Assembly: GCF_003226895.2 (NCBI RefSeq)
Contig: NZ_PNJG02000001.1
Location: 1,240,001-1,304,000, forward strand
Reading direction: 5' to 3'
DNA from: Kocuria tytonis
Lineage (GTDB): Bacteria; Actinomycetota; Actinomycetes; Actinomycetales; Micrococcaceae
Length of the DNA: 64,000 nt
Of this stretch, positions 27,019 through 41,648 are shown piece after piece. Numbering within the stretch: position 1 is the first letter of the stretch; each line of letters starts with the position of its first letter. The position numbers and the translations under genes are program-made. Under the pieces are notes generated by a model. It had not been told where the DNA came from. It saw only the letters and a list, made by a program, of their open reading frames with translations, and did no database searches.

Positions 27019-27941
27019 TGACGGCTCACTCCTCGACCGGGCCCGCCCCGGCCACGCGCGTTCTCGCCGCGGCCGGGGCGGGGCTTCTCGCCGCCGGGGC
27101 GGGCACCCTGGGGTGGGCCGTTCTCGGCGAGCGCCGGCGCTTCCAGCTCCGCCAGGAGACCGTGCGGGTGCTGCCACCGGGGGCCCGGCCACTGCGGATC
27201 CTGCACGTCTCGGACCTGCACACGGTTCCCGGACAGGAGGCCAAGAAGCGCTTCGTGCACTCGCTGGCCGCACTGCGCCCGGACCTGGTGCTCGACACCG
27301 GCGACAACCTCTCCCACATGAGCGCCCTGCCGTACCTGCTGGAGATCCTGGACCCGCTCTTCGCGTTCCCCGGGGTGTACGTCCCCGGGTCCAACTGCTA
27401 CTTCGCGCCGCAGCCCAAGAACCCCACGCGATACCTGTGGCGCTCCACCGCGGGCGAGACGCGGGACGAGGCCCCTCGCCTGCCCACCGAGCAGATGCAC
27501 CGTTCCTTCGACGAGCGCGGCTGGACGGGACTGGTCAACCGTGCCCGTCGGATCGAGGTGGCCGGCACGGTCATCGACTTCTCGGGCGTGGACGATCCGC
27601 ACCTGCACTACGACCGGCACCCGGGCTTCCCGCGGGGCCACAACGAGCCCGCGCACGTCCGGATCGGCGTGGCCCACGCCCCCTACCTCCGCACGCTGGA
27701 CCGCTTCGCCGCGGACGGTGCGGACGTCGTCTTCGCGGGCCACACCCACGGCGGTCAGGTGTGCCTGCCCGGCGGCCGGGCCCTGGTCAGCAACTGCGAC
27801 CTGGACCCCGCGATCTGCAAGGGGCTCATCGACCACCGGGGGGTGCCCGTGAACATCTCCCAGGGACTGGGGGAATCCCGCTTCGCCCCCGTCCGCCTGT
27901 TCTGCCCGCCGCAGGCCGTCCTGGTCACGCTCACCGACTGA
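27018..27941 (+). CDS. Metallophosphoesterase, membrane-anchored
   Basis: 307 residues from ATG 27018. N-terminal hydrophobic anchor (VLAAAGAGLLAAGAGTLGWA) and then a calcineurin-like phosphoesterase: LRILHVSDLHTVPG, LVLDTGDNLSHM, PGVYVPGSNCYFAPQPKNPT and VVFAGHTHGGQVCLPG, giving the DxH, GD, GN-type and GHTHGG metal-binding motifs. The canonical GNH motif reads GSNCYF, so the His is not at the usual place. This family (YkuE/Rv3683 type) always follows the class A PBP in actinobacteria and may act on UDP-lipid or phosphate groups at the membrane; the substrate is not established. Translation is likely coupled to the PBP. Confidence 0.88.
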   Translation: MTAHSSTGPAPATRVLAAAGAGLLAAGAGTLGWAVLGERRRFQLRQETVRVLPPGARPLRILHVSDLHTVPGQEAKKRFVHSLAALRPDLVLDTGDNLSHMSALPYLLEILDPLFAFPGVYVPGSNCYFAPQPKNPTRYLWRSTAGETRDEAPRLPTEQMHRSFDERGWTGLVNRARRIEVAGTVIDFSGVDDPHLHYDRHPGFPRGHNEPAHVRIGVAHAPYLRTLDRFAADGADVVFAGHTHGGQVCLPGGRALVSNCDLDPAICKGLIDHRGVPVNISQGLGESRFAPVRLFCPPQAVLVTLTD

Positions 27942-27950
27942 GGTACACCC

Positions 27951-30839
<2,889 letters not shown>

Positions 30840-31051
30840 GTACGTGCCTCACCTGACGCCCGCGCGGGTGCCCCGCACGGGCCTCTGACGCCCGCGCCCG
30901 CCGGGCTGGCCACCGCGCTACTCACGGGCGGGCAGCGCCGGGCGCCTGTCTTGTAAACAGAGGGTCGCCGGCACCGCATCACGCGCGAGCGGACGACGCA
31001 CCGGAACGGACGACAGGGTCGGGACAGCGCCTGAACCGGGGCGGACGCGCC

Positions 31052-32299
31052 TCAGCCCCGCGGCGGCGTCGTGCCCGGATCCGGGACCGCGCGGGACGCC
31101 GCGCGCGCCACAGGAACGGCGGAGACCGCGCACACCAGCACGCCGAAGAGCAGGCACCACACGAAGCCCGTGGTGGCACCCACCCCGGCGAGGCGGGCCA
31201 CGGCGGGGCCGGCCAGGGACAGGGCGAACGGGACCCCGAAGCCCACGTAGGTGAGGGTGTAGAACACGCCGATCAGCGCGCCGAGCTCGTGCGGGCGGGC
31301 CATCAGCTCCACCTCCTTCAGCCCGGCCACCATCATGAACCCGTAGCTGACACCCAGCAGCACGGCGGTGGGGAACGCGAGCCAGCTCTGGTGCCACGTG
31401 ACGGTCAGCGCCCCGAGAACGAGCCCCGCGCTCGCGGCGCCCAGCCCCGTGACGGACAGCGGCAGCCAGCCCCGCTCACCGAGCCGCGCGGCCAGCGGCT
31501 GCACGAGCACGCCCGTGAACATCACGGCGGCCGCCACGGTCCCGAGGTAGGCGACCGGCCACCGCACCGGGCCCAGCACGAAGGACGGGATGCTCGCGAA
31601 GGCCACGGTCGCGGTCCCGAACACCCAGGGCGCCCAGGCCGCGACCACCCAGAAGAAGCGACCCGTCAGCGCCACCGGGGGCACGAGGGGCTGCCGCGTG
31701 CGGGGTCCCCGGGCCGGGGGCTGGGTCTCCGGCACGGTCCACACGAGCGCCGCGGCCCCGAGCGCCAGGACGGTGTGCACCAGGAACGGAGTGATCTGCG
31801 GCGCGGGCAGGAACTGCGCGAGCAGACCGGCCGCCAGGGGGCCCGCGCCGAAACCGGCGGAGAGCACCACGGTGGCGCGGCGCGGCCCGGCACCGGGGCG
31901 GTCCGTGCTGAGCTGCTTCACCCAGGCGGAGCCGGAGGACATGGCCATCCCCACCCCGAAGCCCATGATCCAGCGACCCGCGTACAGCAGCCAGTCGGAG
32001 GTGTGGGACGCCGTGGCCAGGATGAGCGAGGCCACCGTCACCACCGCGAGCGCCGGCCGCATCACGGCCCGCCTGCCGCGGTGGTCGGACACCGGGCCGA
32101 AGACGAGCAGGGCCGGCACCAGACCGGCGGCGTAGATCCCGAGCATCCCGGTCACGAACGACTCCGAGAGGCCGTCCTGGGAGCGGTAGACCTCCAGCAT
32201 GGGGGCGAACAGGTTGGCCCCGAACCCCACCGTGAACATGGCCGCGCCCACGCGCCACCACGTCCGCGGGGTGAGCGTGGGTATAGGGGACTGGTGCAT
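31052..32299 (-). CDS. Major facilitator transporter (drug/multiple-solute type)
   Basis: 415 residues with about 12 TMs. The loop 2-3 motif is FGPVSDHRGRRAVMRP (GxxSDxxGRR), followed by RWIMGFGVGMAMSSGSAW (motif C-like region). The substrate is not evident. It is a lone gene; its start has TACGCT seven bases upstream and no ribosome site. The 212 bases between the dehydrogenase and this stop hold no gene and no clear terminator, only short GC-rich repeats. Confidence 0.85.
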   Translation of the reverse strand: MHQSPIPTLTPRTWWRVGAAMFTVGFGANLFAPMLEVYRSQDGLSESFVTGMLGIYAAGLVPALLVFGPVSDHRGRRAVMRPALAVVTVASLILATASHTSDWLLYAGRWIMGFGVGMAMSSGSAWVKQLSTDRPGAGPRRATVVLSAGFGAGPLAAGLLAQFLPAPQITPFLVHTVLALGAAALVWTVPETQPPARGPRTRQPLVPPVALTGRFFWVVAAWAPWVFGTATVAFASIPSFVLGPVRWPVAYLGTVAAAVMFTGVLVQPLAARLGERGWLPLSVTGLGAASAGLVLGALTVTWHQSWLAFPTAVLLGVSYGFMMVAGLKEVELMARPHELGALIGVFYTLTYVGFGVPFALSLAGPAVARLAGVGATTGFVWCLLFGVLVCAVSAVPVARAASRAVPDPGTTPPRG

Positions 32300-32306
32300 G
32301 GCAGTG

Positions 32307-32312
32307 AGCGTA
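32307..32312 (-). promoter_or_regulatory. -10 box TACGCT for the MFS gene (leaderless)
   Basis: On the minus strand TACGCT ends seven bases before the start codon at 32299; no Shine-Dalgarno is present. Confidence 0.5.
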
Positions 32313-32332
32313 CCGGCGGGGAGGGGAGGGAT

Positions 32333-32362
32333 TTCGCATTCGCCGAATCCTGACGCTATGCT
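32333..32362 (+). promoter_or_regulatory. Promoter of tRNA-Pro
   Basis: TTCGCA (32333-32338, 4 of 6 with TTGACA), an 18-base spacer, then TATGCT (32357-32362). The tRNA begins 36 bases after the -10 box. Confidence 0.55.
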
Positions 32363-32397
32363 GGAGCAGTTGTTCGCGGGTTGTACCCGTGCAGCAG

Positions 32398-32471
32398 CGG
32401 GATGTGGCGCAGCTTGGTAGCGCGCGTCGTTCGGGACGACGAGGTCGCAGGTTCAAATCCTGTCATCCCGA
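32398..32471 (+). tRNA. tRNA-Pro (anticodon CGG)
   Basis: The sequence folds as a full cloverleaf: acceptor CGGGATG paired with CATCCCG, D arm GCGC/GCGC, anticodon stem CGTCG/CGACG around the loop TTCGGGA (anticodon CGG), and a T arm with the GGTTCAAATCC loop. Discriminator base A; CCA is not encoded. 74 bases. Confidence 0.96.
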
Positions 32472-32477
32472 CTCGAA

Positions 32478-32517
32478 TCCCCTTGCTCCTCCGCAACCGG
32501 AGCAAGGGGATTTTCTT
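32478..32517 (+). terminator. Rho-independent terminator after tRNA-Pro
   Basis: A perfect 12-bp stem (TCCCCTTGCTCC at 32478-32489, GGAGCAAGGGGA at 32499-32510) with a 9-base loop and then TTTTCTT. It is the only terminator in the window with a clear T run. Confidence 0.92.
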
Positions 32518-32560
32518 GTGCCCGTTCCCGCGCGCCCTCCCGCCGTGGTGGAATCGGGGC

Positions 32561-33418
32561 ATGACCCCGCACCCCCGTTCCCGCCCGTTCGCGCAGGTGG
32601 ACGTGTTCTCCGCCGAGCCCTGCCTGGGCAATCCCGTGGCCGTGGTCCTGGACGGCTCGGACCTCACGGACGAGCAGATGGCCCGCTTCGCACGCTGGAC
32701 CAACCTCTCCGAGACCACGTTCGTCCTGCCGCCCGTCTCCCCCGAGGCCGACTACCGGTTGCGGATCTTCACCCCCGAACGCGAGCTGCCCTTCGCGGGC
32801 CACCCCACCCTGGGATCGGCCCGCGCGTGGCTCGCGGCGGGGGGCACCCCGCACGGCGCGGCCGTGGTGCAGGAGTGTGCCGCGGGTTCGGTGCGCATCC
32901 ACCCCGCCGCGGACGACGCCGCCGCACTGGCCTTCGAGGCCCCGCCCACCGTGCGGTCGGGTGAGCTGGAGCCCCCGGTGCTGCGCCGCGTCCTCGCCGG
33001 GCTGGGGCTGCGGGACGAACAGGTGGCGGCCCACCAGTGGGTGGACAACGGACCCGGCTGGGCCGCCGTGCTGCTGGGGTCCGAGACGGAGGTGCTCGCC
33101 ATCGAGCCGGACTACGCCGCCCTGGACGGGATCAAGGCGGGCGTCGTGGGCCCCGCGCCGGAGGGGTCGGACCACGATCTCGAGGTCCGCGCGTTCGTGG
33201 CGGGGGGACACGGGTACGAGGACCCCGTGACCGGCAGCCTCAACGCGAGCGTGGCCCAGTGGCTGCTGCGCACCGGGCGCCTGCCGGGCGACTACACCGC
33301 CCGGCAGGGAACCCGGATGGGCCGCCGCGGCATGGTGCGCGTCAGCGCGGACCGGACCGGGAACGTGCGCGTGGGCGGTTCGTGCACCGTGTGCGTCACG
33401 GGGACCGTGGCGCTGTGA
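32561..33418 (+). CDS. PhzF-family isomerase/epimerase
   Basis: 285 residues from ATG 32561. FAQVDVFSAEPCLGNPVAVV, WTNLSETTFVLPP (the catalytic Glu of PhzF is the E in SETTF), ELPFAGHPTLGSA and YEDPVTGSLNASVAQWL show the diaminopimelate-epimerase-like PhzF fold. The natural substrate of most such proteins is unknown; phenazine synthesis is not implied, as no other phz genes are here. It overlaps the DCC gene by four bases (GTGA), so the two are made together. The upstream frame extension runs through the tRNA and its terminator and is not coding. Confidence 0.88.
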   Translation: MTPHPRSRPFAQVDVFSAEPCLGNPVAVVLDGSDLTDEQMARFARWTNLSETTFVLPPVSPEADYRLRIFTPERELPFAGHPTLGSARAWLAAGGTPHGAAVVQECAAGSVRIHPAADDAAALAFEAPPTVRSGELEPPVLRRVLAGLGLRDEQVAAHQWVDNGPGWAAVLLGSETEVLAIEPDYAALDGIKAGVVGPAPEGSDHDLEVRAFVAGGHGYEDPVTGSLNASVAQWLLRTGRLPGDYTARQGTRMGRRGMVRVSADRTGNVRVGGSCTVCVTGTVAL

Positions 33419-33864
33419 GCACCCGGCTGCACGTGGTCTTCGACGGCAACTGCGGTTTCTGCACCCGCGCCGTGGGCTGGGTCCGGGTGCTGGACCGCCA
33501 CGGGCGGATCGAGCTGCACCCGTGGCAGGGCCCGGGGGTGCTGGAGCGCTTCGGGCTGACCCCGGAACAGGGCAACACCACGGTGTGGGCGGTGCCGGCC
33601 GAGCACGTGACCCCCGTGGGCTCGGGCACGGGCACGGGCACGGGCACGGGCACGCAGGATGGTGCCACGCACGGCGCGCGGGCCGTCTCCGCCATCCTCG
33701 ACACGGCCCTGGGCACACGCTGCTTCGGTGCGTTCTACGGCCTGCCGCTGGCGGGCCGCAGCCAGGAGGCCGTCTACCGCTGGGTGGCCGCCCACCGGGG
33801 CAGCTTCCCGGGCGTCACCCCGTGGTGCGAGCAGCATCCCGGGCAGTGCGGTTCCGGGCGCTGA
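33415..33864 (+). CDS. DCC-family thiol-disulphide protein (DUF393)
   Basis: 149 residues from GTG 33415. The name-giving motif is HVVFDGNCGFCTRAVGWV (DxxCxxC), the thioredoxin-like redox pair. Further along are RIELHPWQGP and the C-terminal YRWVAAHRGSFPG. An internal (Gly-Thr)5 run lies in a loop and is encoded by five perfect GGGCAC units. Homologues are small membrane-peripheral redox proteins of unknown target. Expression is coupled to phzF. Confidence 0.85.
   Translation: MSTRLHVVFDGNCGFCTRAVGWVRVLDRHGRIELHPWQGPGVLERFGLTPEQGNTTVWAVPAEHVTPVGSGTGTGTGTGTQDGATHGARAVSAILDTALGTRCFGAFYGLPLAGRSQEAVYRWVAAHRGSFPGVTPWCEQHPGQCGSGR
33624..33653 (+). repeat. Five GGGCAC hexanucleotide repeats inside the DCC gene
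   Basis: Five exact tandem copies of GGGCAC. Because the unit is six bases, gain or loss of units changes the Gly-Thr loop length without changing the frame. Confidence 0.9.
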
Positions 33865-33908
33865 CCGGGGGCACGAGGTGCCGCCGCGCGTCTCCGGCAC
33901 CGCCGGGC

Positions 33909-34571
33909 TCATGCCGGCAGCGCGTCCCGCAGCGTTCGCGCCGCGGCGGTGACGTCCGTGGCCTCGGTGACCGCACGCACCACCACGATGCGCGACGCCC
34001 CCGTGTCGAGCACCGCGGGCAGCCGGGCGGCGTCGACCCCGCCGATCGCGAAGAAGGGTGTGCCGCCCGCGTGCTCGGCGGCGTAGCGCGGCAGCTCCAG
34101 GCCCACGGCCGCGCGGCCCGGCTTGGTGGGCGTCTCCCACACGGGCCCGGTGCAGAAGTAGTCGAGTCCGCGGTCCGCGAGGGCCGCGTCCACCTGCTCG
34201 GGCGAGTGGCACGACCGGCCGAACATCACGTCGGGGCCCAGGACGGTGCGCGCCTGCTCCGTGGTGAGGTCCCCCTGGCCCACGTGGAAGACGTCCGCGC
34301 CGGTCAGCAGGGCCACGTCCGCGCGGTCGTTCACGGCGAAGAGCTTCCCGTGCTCGCGGGCAACCTCCGCGAGCACCTCGATGGCCTCGATCTCCGCGGC
34401 GGCCTCCAGCGTCTTGTCCCGCAGCTGGATGATGTCCACCCCGCCCGCGTACGCCGCATGCAGGAACTCCCTCAGGTCCCCGCGCTCCCGCCGTGCCGTC
34501 ACGCACACGTAGAGCCGAGCATCCTGCAGTGCCGTGCGGCGCCGAGCGCCCGCATCCTCCGTCTGTCCCAT
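33909..34571 (-). CDS. thiE: Thiamine phosphate synthase
   Basis: 220 residues. Couples HMP-PP to THZ-P to give thiamine phosphate. The motifs [71 protein letters not shown] and [13 protein letters not shown] cover the TIM-barrel active site (pyrophosphate and thiazole binding). It is divergent from thiOSGF and has no TPP riboswitch of its own: CACGAT lies 6 bases before ATG 34571, so the message is probably leaderless. Confidence 0.94.
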   Translation of the reverse strand: MGQTEDAGARRRTALQDARLYVCVTARRERGDLREFLHAAYAGGVDIIQLRDKTLEAAAEIEAIEVLAEVAREHGKLFAVNDRADVALLTGADVFHVGQGDLTTEQARTVLGPDVMFGRSCHSPEQVDAALADRGLDYFCTGPVWETPTKPGRAAVGLELPRYAAEHAGGTPFFAIGGVDAARLPAVLDTGASRIVVVRAVTEATDVTAAARTLRDALPA

Positions 34572-34577
34572 GCCGCC

Positions 34578-34583
34578 ATCGTG
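34578..34583 (-). promoter_or_regulatory. -10-like CACGAT for thiE (leaderless)
   Basis: Six bases separate CACGAT (minus strand) from the thiE start, the same spacing as at several other genes in the window. Confidence 0.35.
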
Positions 34584-34661
34584 GCACGACGCCCGCCCGC
34601 GCGGACACTCCCCCGCTCAGCCCGCCGCGAAGCCCCCGGGGACGCGGGCGCGGCCCGGGAC

Positions 34662-34667
34662 TAGACT
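34662..34667 (+). promoter_or_regulatory. -10 box TAGACT of the thiOSGF operon
   Basis: TAGACT lies just ahead of the riboswitch; transcription would start near 34674 and give a leader of about 130 bases that covers the whole aptamer. Confidence 0.5.
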
Positions 34668-34696
34668 GGCGGCGTCGTCCGGTGCCGGGCGAGCAG

Positions 34697-34800
34697 TTCC
34701 ACGGGAGCCCGCACACGTCACCCCGGACCACCGCAGCGGGCTGCGAGGGCGTGAGCCGCCGACCGGTCACCTGATGCGGGTCATGCCGCCGGAGGGAGGA
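34697..34800 (+). ncRNA. TPP riboswitch (thi-box)
   Basis: The leader of thiO carries the conserved TPP aptamer elements in order: ACGGGAGCCCGC, the returning strand GCGGGCTGCGAGG (CUGAGA-like), GACCGG, then TCACCTGATGCGGGTCATG and CCGCCGGAGGGA, matching the consensus CACCUGAU...GCC..CGnAGGGA. The AGGGA end of the aptamer merges with the ribosome site GGAGGGAGGA, which lies four bases before ATG 34804. Binding of thiamine pyrophosphate should therefore hide the ribosome site directly; no separate terminator is visible. Confidence 0.92.
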
Positions 34801-34803
34801 AGC

Positions 34804-38754
<3,951 letters not shown>

Positions 38755-38842
38755 GCCGGGCCGGGGGACACGCGCCGCGAGCGCCTCACGTCCCTTCCGT
38801 ACCTCACCATCCTCGCCCACCATGGGCGCCGCCCGCCCACGC

Positions 38843-38904
38843 AGGAAGAAGTGCAGAAAATGCCACCTACCGCTCGGTGGATGGCATTTTCTGCACTTCA
38901 TCCT
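38843..38904. terminator. Long near-perfect palindrome between convergent thiF and lutC
   Basis: Arms 38848-38865 and 38882-38899 are an exact 18-bp inverted repeat (GAAGTGCAGAAAATGCCA and its complement). One mismatch outside this, pairing continues for four more bases (38843-38846 with 38901-38904), and the 16-base centre itself can pair (ACCG/CGGT). It lies 89 bases after the thiF stop and 22 bases after the lutC stop, so it most likely ends transcription from both sides. It is much more AT-rich than its surroundings. Confidence 0.75.
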
Positions 38905-38925
38905 TGGGGGCGCTCGCCAGCCCGG

Positions 38926-39570
38926 TCAGCCCAGCAGGATCACGTCCAGCGTGCGCGGCCCGTGCACACCCTCCACCCGCTCGAGCTCGATGTCCGAGGT
39001 GGCGGACGGGCCCGAGATCATGGTGGTGGGGGCGGTGGGCTCCACCCGTGCCATGGCCTCCGGGATCAGCTCCACCACGGTGTCCAGCGGCACGATGCAG
39101 ATGTGGTGGTCCGGCACCAGGGTGATCGCACGGCGGCCCTCGTCCGGTCGCCCGGACAGGAAGATGGTCCCCGTCTGGGCGCAGGAGACCGTGGAAGAGG
39201 TCACCACGGCGTCCACCCGGTTCAGGTCCCGCACCGTGAGCGCCGAGGCCCTGCGGGCGTCGTTGGGGTCCACGATGGCCCGGCGCGCCGCGGTCTCCTC
39301 CGGGAGCAGAGCGGTGTCCAGTCCCTCGGGGATCACGTAGCGGGCGGATGTCCCGAGCTGGGTGGCGATCCGGTCCGCCACGGTCTGTGCGGTCTCCCGG
39401 TACACGTTCGCCTTGTAGTCCAGCAGCCGGTCCTCCAGCACGTCCACGATCTCCTCGCGGGACAGCTCCGAGGTGTGGCGGTAGTCCCGGGGCACCTCGG
39501 GGGCCTGTGGCTGGTCCGCGAGCGCACCGTGGAGCCGCTGCAGGATCTCCGTCTTCGCGTCCGTGCTCAT
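38926..39570 (-). CDS. lutC: Lactate utilisation protein LutC (YkgG family)
   Basis: 214 residues. LUD-domain protein, third subunit of the LutABC L-lactate oxidase. SRYVIPEG-like start of the domain (ARYVIPEGLDTALL), TVRDLNRVDAVVTSSTVSCA, QTGTIFLSGRPDEGRRAITL, LVPDHHICIV and TTMISGPSATSDIELERVEG show the complete fold; GPSATSDIE is the family signature. ATG 39570 overlaps the lutB stop (ATGA). Last gene of lutABC, ending just before the long palindrome. Confidence 0.92.
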   Translation of the reverse strand: MSTDAKTEILQRLHGALADQPQAPEVPRDYRHTSELSREEIVDVLEDRLLDYKANVYRETAQTVADRIATQLGTSARYVIPEGLDTALLPEETAARRAIVDPNDARRASALTVRDLNRVDAVVTSSTVSCAQTGTIFLSGRPDEGRRAITLVPDHHICIVPLDTVVELIPEAMARVEPTAPTTMISGPSATSDIELERVEGVHGPRTLDVILLG

Positions 39571-41648
39571 GCCTGCTCCCCGTTCCCGTTGTTCCGCTCG
39601 TCGGACCGACCGCCCGCTGGGCCCCCGGTCGCGCCCGTGCGACCCGATGCGGTGCCACCGTCCGCGATGTTGTCCTCGTCCGGGTCACCGGTGGCCGCGG
39701 AAGCCGCTCCGGCCACGGCGTCCGGTCCCGCCCCGGGAGCGGTCTCCCCCCGGGAGGTGCGGGCGGCCGTCTCGCGCGTCCGGGACGGTGTGGCGGCCGC
39801 CCCCGAACCGGGGGTCACCCCCTCGCCGGAAGCGCCCGCCGAGCCGGACGAACCGCGCGCACCCGGGGCATCGGCCGGATCCCGTTCCGCGGCGGCGTGG
39901 GACTGCGCGGACCCGTCGGGCGCGGGGCCCGACGCCGCCGCGGCGCCGTCGTGCTCGAGACGCTGCCCGGTCTCCCCCTCGTGCTTCTTCCACCAGTTGC
40001 GGAAGGACTCCCTGGGGGGCTCGGGGACGTCGCGCTCGTCCGTCCAGCCGCCCACCACACCGGGCAGCCAGCTGATCGCGTGGTCCCGCCCGGCCACCAC
40101 ACGGCCCAGGGGCAGACCCCGCTCCGCGAGCGACATCCGCTGGCCCGAGGCCATCACGAAGGACGCGCCCTTCATCATGGCGTCCATCTGCGTGGGCACA
40201 CCGCGGGAAGGCACGGCTCCTCGGATGCGGCGTCCTGCGCGACGCGCCCGAGAACCGAGCTCCTGGAGGGTGCCCTTCTGGGGGGCAGTGTCCTGCCCAC
40301 CCCGGCCCTCGTCCCCGGTCAGGGACTTCTCCTCGCGCCAGTTGTCGTCTCCGCCCACCGCAGGGTCCTCGGACGACGGCGCCGGCGCGGCCCTCTCCAC
40401 GCGCTGTCCGTGCTGGGTGCGGATGTCCTCGTCCCGCAGGTGCACCAGGATGTCCGGGATGTTGATCTTCACGGGACACACCTGGTAGCAGGCCCCGCAC
40501 AGGGAGGACGCGTACGGCAGGGAGGCGTTCTGCTCGGACGTGATGCCCGTGAGCTGTGGCGAGAGGATCGCGCCGATGGGCCCCGGGTAGGTGGAGCCGT
40601 AGGAGTGTCCGCCCGCGTGCTCGTAGACCGGGCACACGTTCAGGCACGCGGAGCAGCGGATGCAGTGCAGCGCGGAGCGGCCCTTGGGGTCCGAGAGTAC
40701 CGCGGAGCGGCCGTTGTCCAGCAGCACCACGTGGAAGTTGCTGGGCCCGTCACCGGGGGTCACCCCGGTCCACAGGGACGTGTAGGGGTTCATCCGCTCC
40801 CCGGTGGAGGAGCGCGGGAGGAGCTGGAAGAACACCTCGAGGTCCTGGTAGGTGGGCAGCAGTTTCTCGATGCCCATCACGGTGATCAGCGTCTCGGGCA
40901 GGGTGAGGCACATGCGGCCGTTGCCCTCGGACTCCACCACGGACAGGGTCCCGGTGTCCGCGATGCCGAAGTTTGCGCCGCTGATGGCCACCTTGGACGT
41001 GAGGAACTTCTCCCGCAGGTGCTGGCGCGCCGCCTCAGCCAGGACGCGCGGTTCGCTGGTGAGCTCGTCCGTGACGCCGGGCATCTCGCGGCTGAAGATC
41101 TCGCGGATCTCCTCGCGGTTCTTGTGGATCGCGGGGACCAGGATGTGGGAGGGCTTGTCCCGGCCCAGCTGCACGATGAGCTCGGCCAGGTCCGTCTCGG
41201 TGGCGGTGATGCCGTTCTCGGCCAGGTGCTCGTCCAGCCCGATCTCCTGGGTGGCCATGGACTTCACCTTGATGACGTCCGTGGTGTCCTGTTCCTGCAC
41301 CAGGCGCGTGACGATGGCGTTCGCCTCGTCCGCGTCCCGGGCCCAGTGCACCACGCCCCCGCGGGCCGCCACGTTCTGCTCGAACTGCTCGAGCAGTTCC
41401 GGCAGGTGCGCCATCACGGTCTCCTTGATGGCGGAGCCGGCATCGCGCAGCTCGCTCCAGTCCGGGACCTCCCCCACCACGCCCGCGCGCTTGGTGCGGA
41501 TGGTGTGGGTGGCGTGCCGGATGTTGGCGCGCATCTGCTCGTTCTGCAGCTCTTTTTTGGCGGCCTTGGGGAACGCCACCTGTGCATGCAGGTTGCCCTG
41601 CCCGTGCACGGGGCGCACCGCGGGCATGCCGAGGGACGTGACGCTCAT
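39567..41648 (-). CDS. lutB: LutB iron-sulphur protein with long disordered tail
   Basis: 693 residues, about 200 longer than usual. The LUD domain (GNLHAQVAFPKAAKKELQNE, then ISGANFGIADTGTLSVVESE and CLTLPETLITVMGIEKL) is followed by two [4Fe-4S] motifs, CIRCSACLNVCPVY (first Cys at residue 329) and CGACYQVCPVKINIPDIL. From about residue 440 the protein is a mostly low-complexity Gly/Ala/Ser/Thr-rich tail interrupted by a conserved-looking block (PTQMDAMMKGASFVMASGQR, then WLPGVVGGWTDERDVPEPP). It is the electron-transfer subunit of LutABC. ATGA overlap with lutA. Confidence 0.93.
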   Translation of the reverse strand: MSVTSLGMPAVRPVHGQGNLHAQVAFPKAAKKELQNEQMRANIRHATHTIRTKRAGVVGEVPDWSELRDAGSAIKETVMAHLPELLEQFEQNVAARGGVVHWARDADEANAIVTRLVQEQDTTDVIKVKSMATQEIGLDEHLAENGITATETDLAELIVQLGRDKPSHILVPAIHKNREEIREIFSREMPGVTDELTSEPRVLAEAARQHLREKFLTSKVAISGANFGIADTGTLSVVESEGNGRMCLTLPETLITVMGIEKLLPTYQDLEVFFQLLPRSSTGERMNPYTSLWTGVTPGDGPSNFHVVLLDNGRSAVLSDPKGRSALHCIRCSACLNVCPVYEHAGGHSYGSTYPGPIGAILSPQLTGITSEQNASLPYASSLCGACYQVCPVKINIPDILVHLRDEDIRTQHGQRVERAAPAPSSEDPAVGGDDNWREEKSLTGDEGRGGQDTAPQKGTLQELGSRARRAGRRIRGAVPSRGVPTQMDAMMKGASFVMASGQRMSLAERGLPLGRVVAGRDHAISWLPGVVGGWTDERDVPEPPRESFRNWWKKHEGETGQRLEHDGAAAASGPAPDGSAQSHAAAERDPADAPGARGSSGSAGASGEGVTPGSGAAATPSRTRETAARTSRGETAPGAGPDAVAGAASAATGDPDEDNIADGGTASGRTGATGGPAGGRSDERNNGNGEQA

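Noticed and set aside
32561-33418. Phenazine biosynthesis
   Set aside because: PhzF-like proteins are common without phenazine genes; none of phzA-E is in this window.
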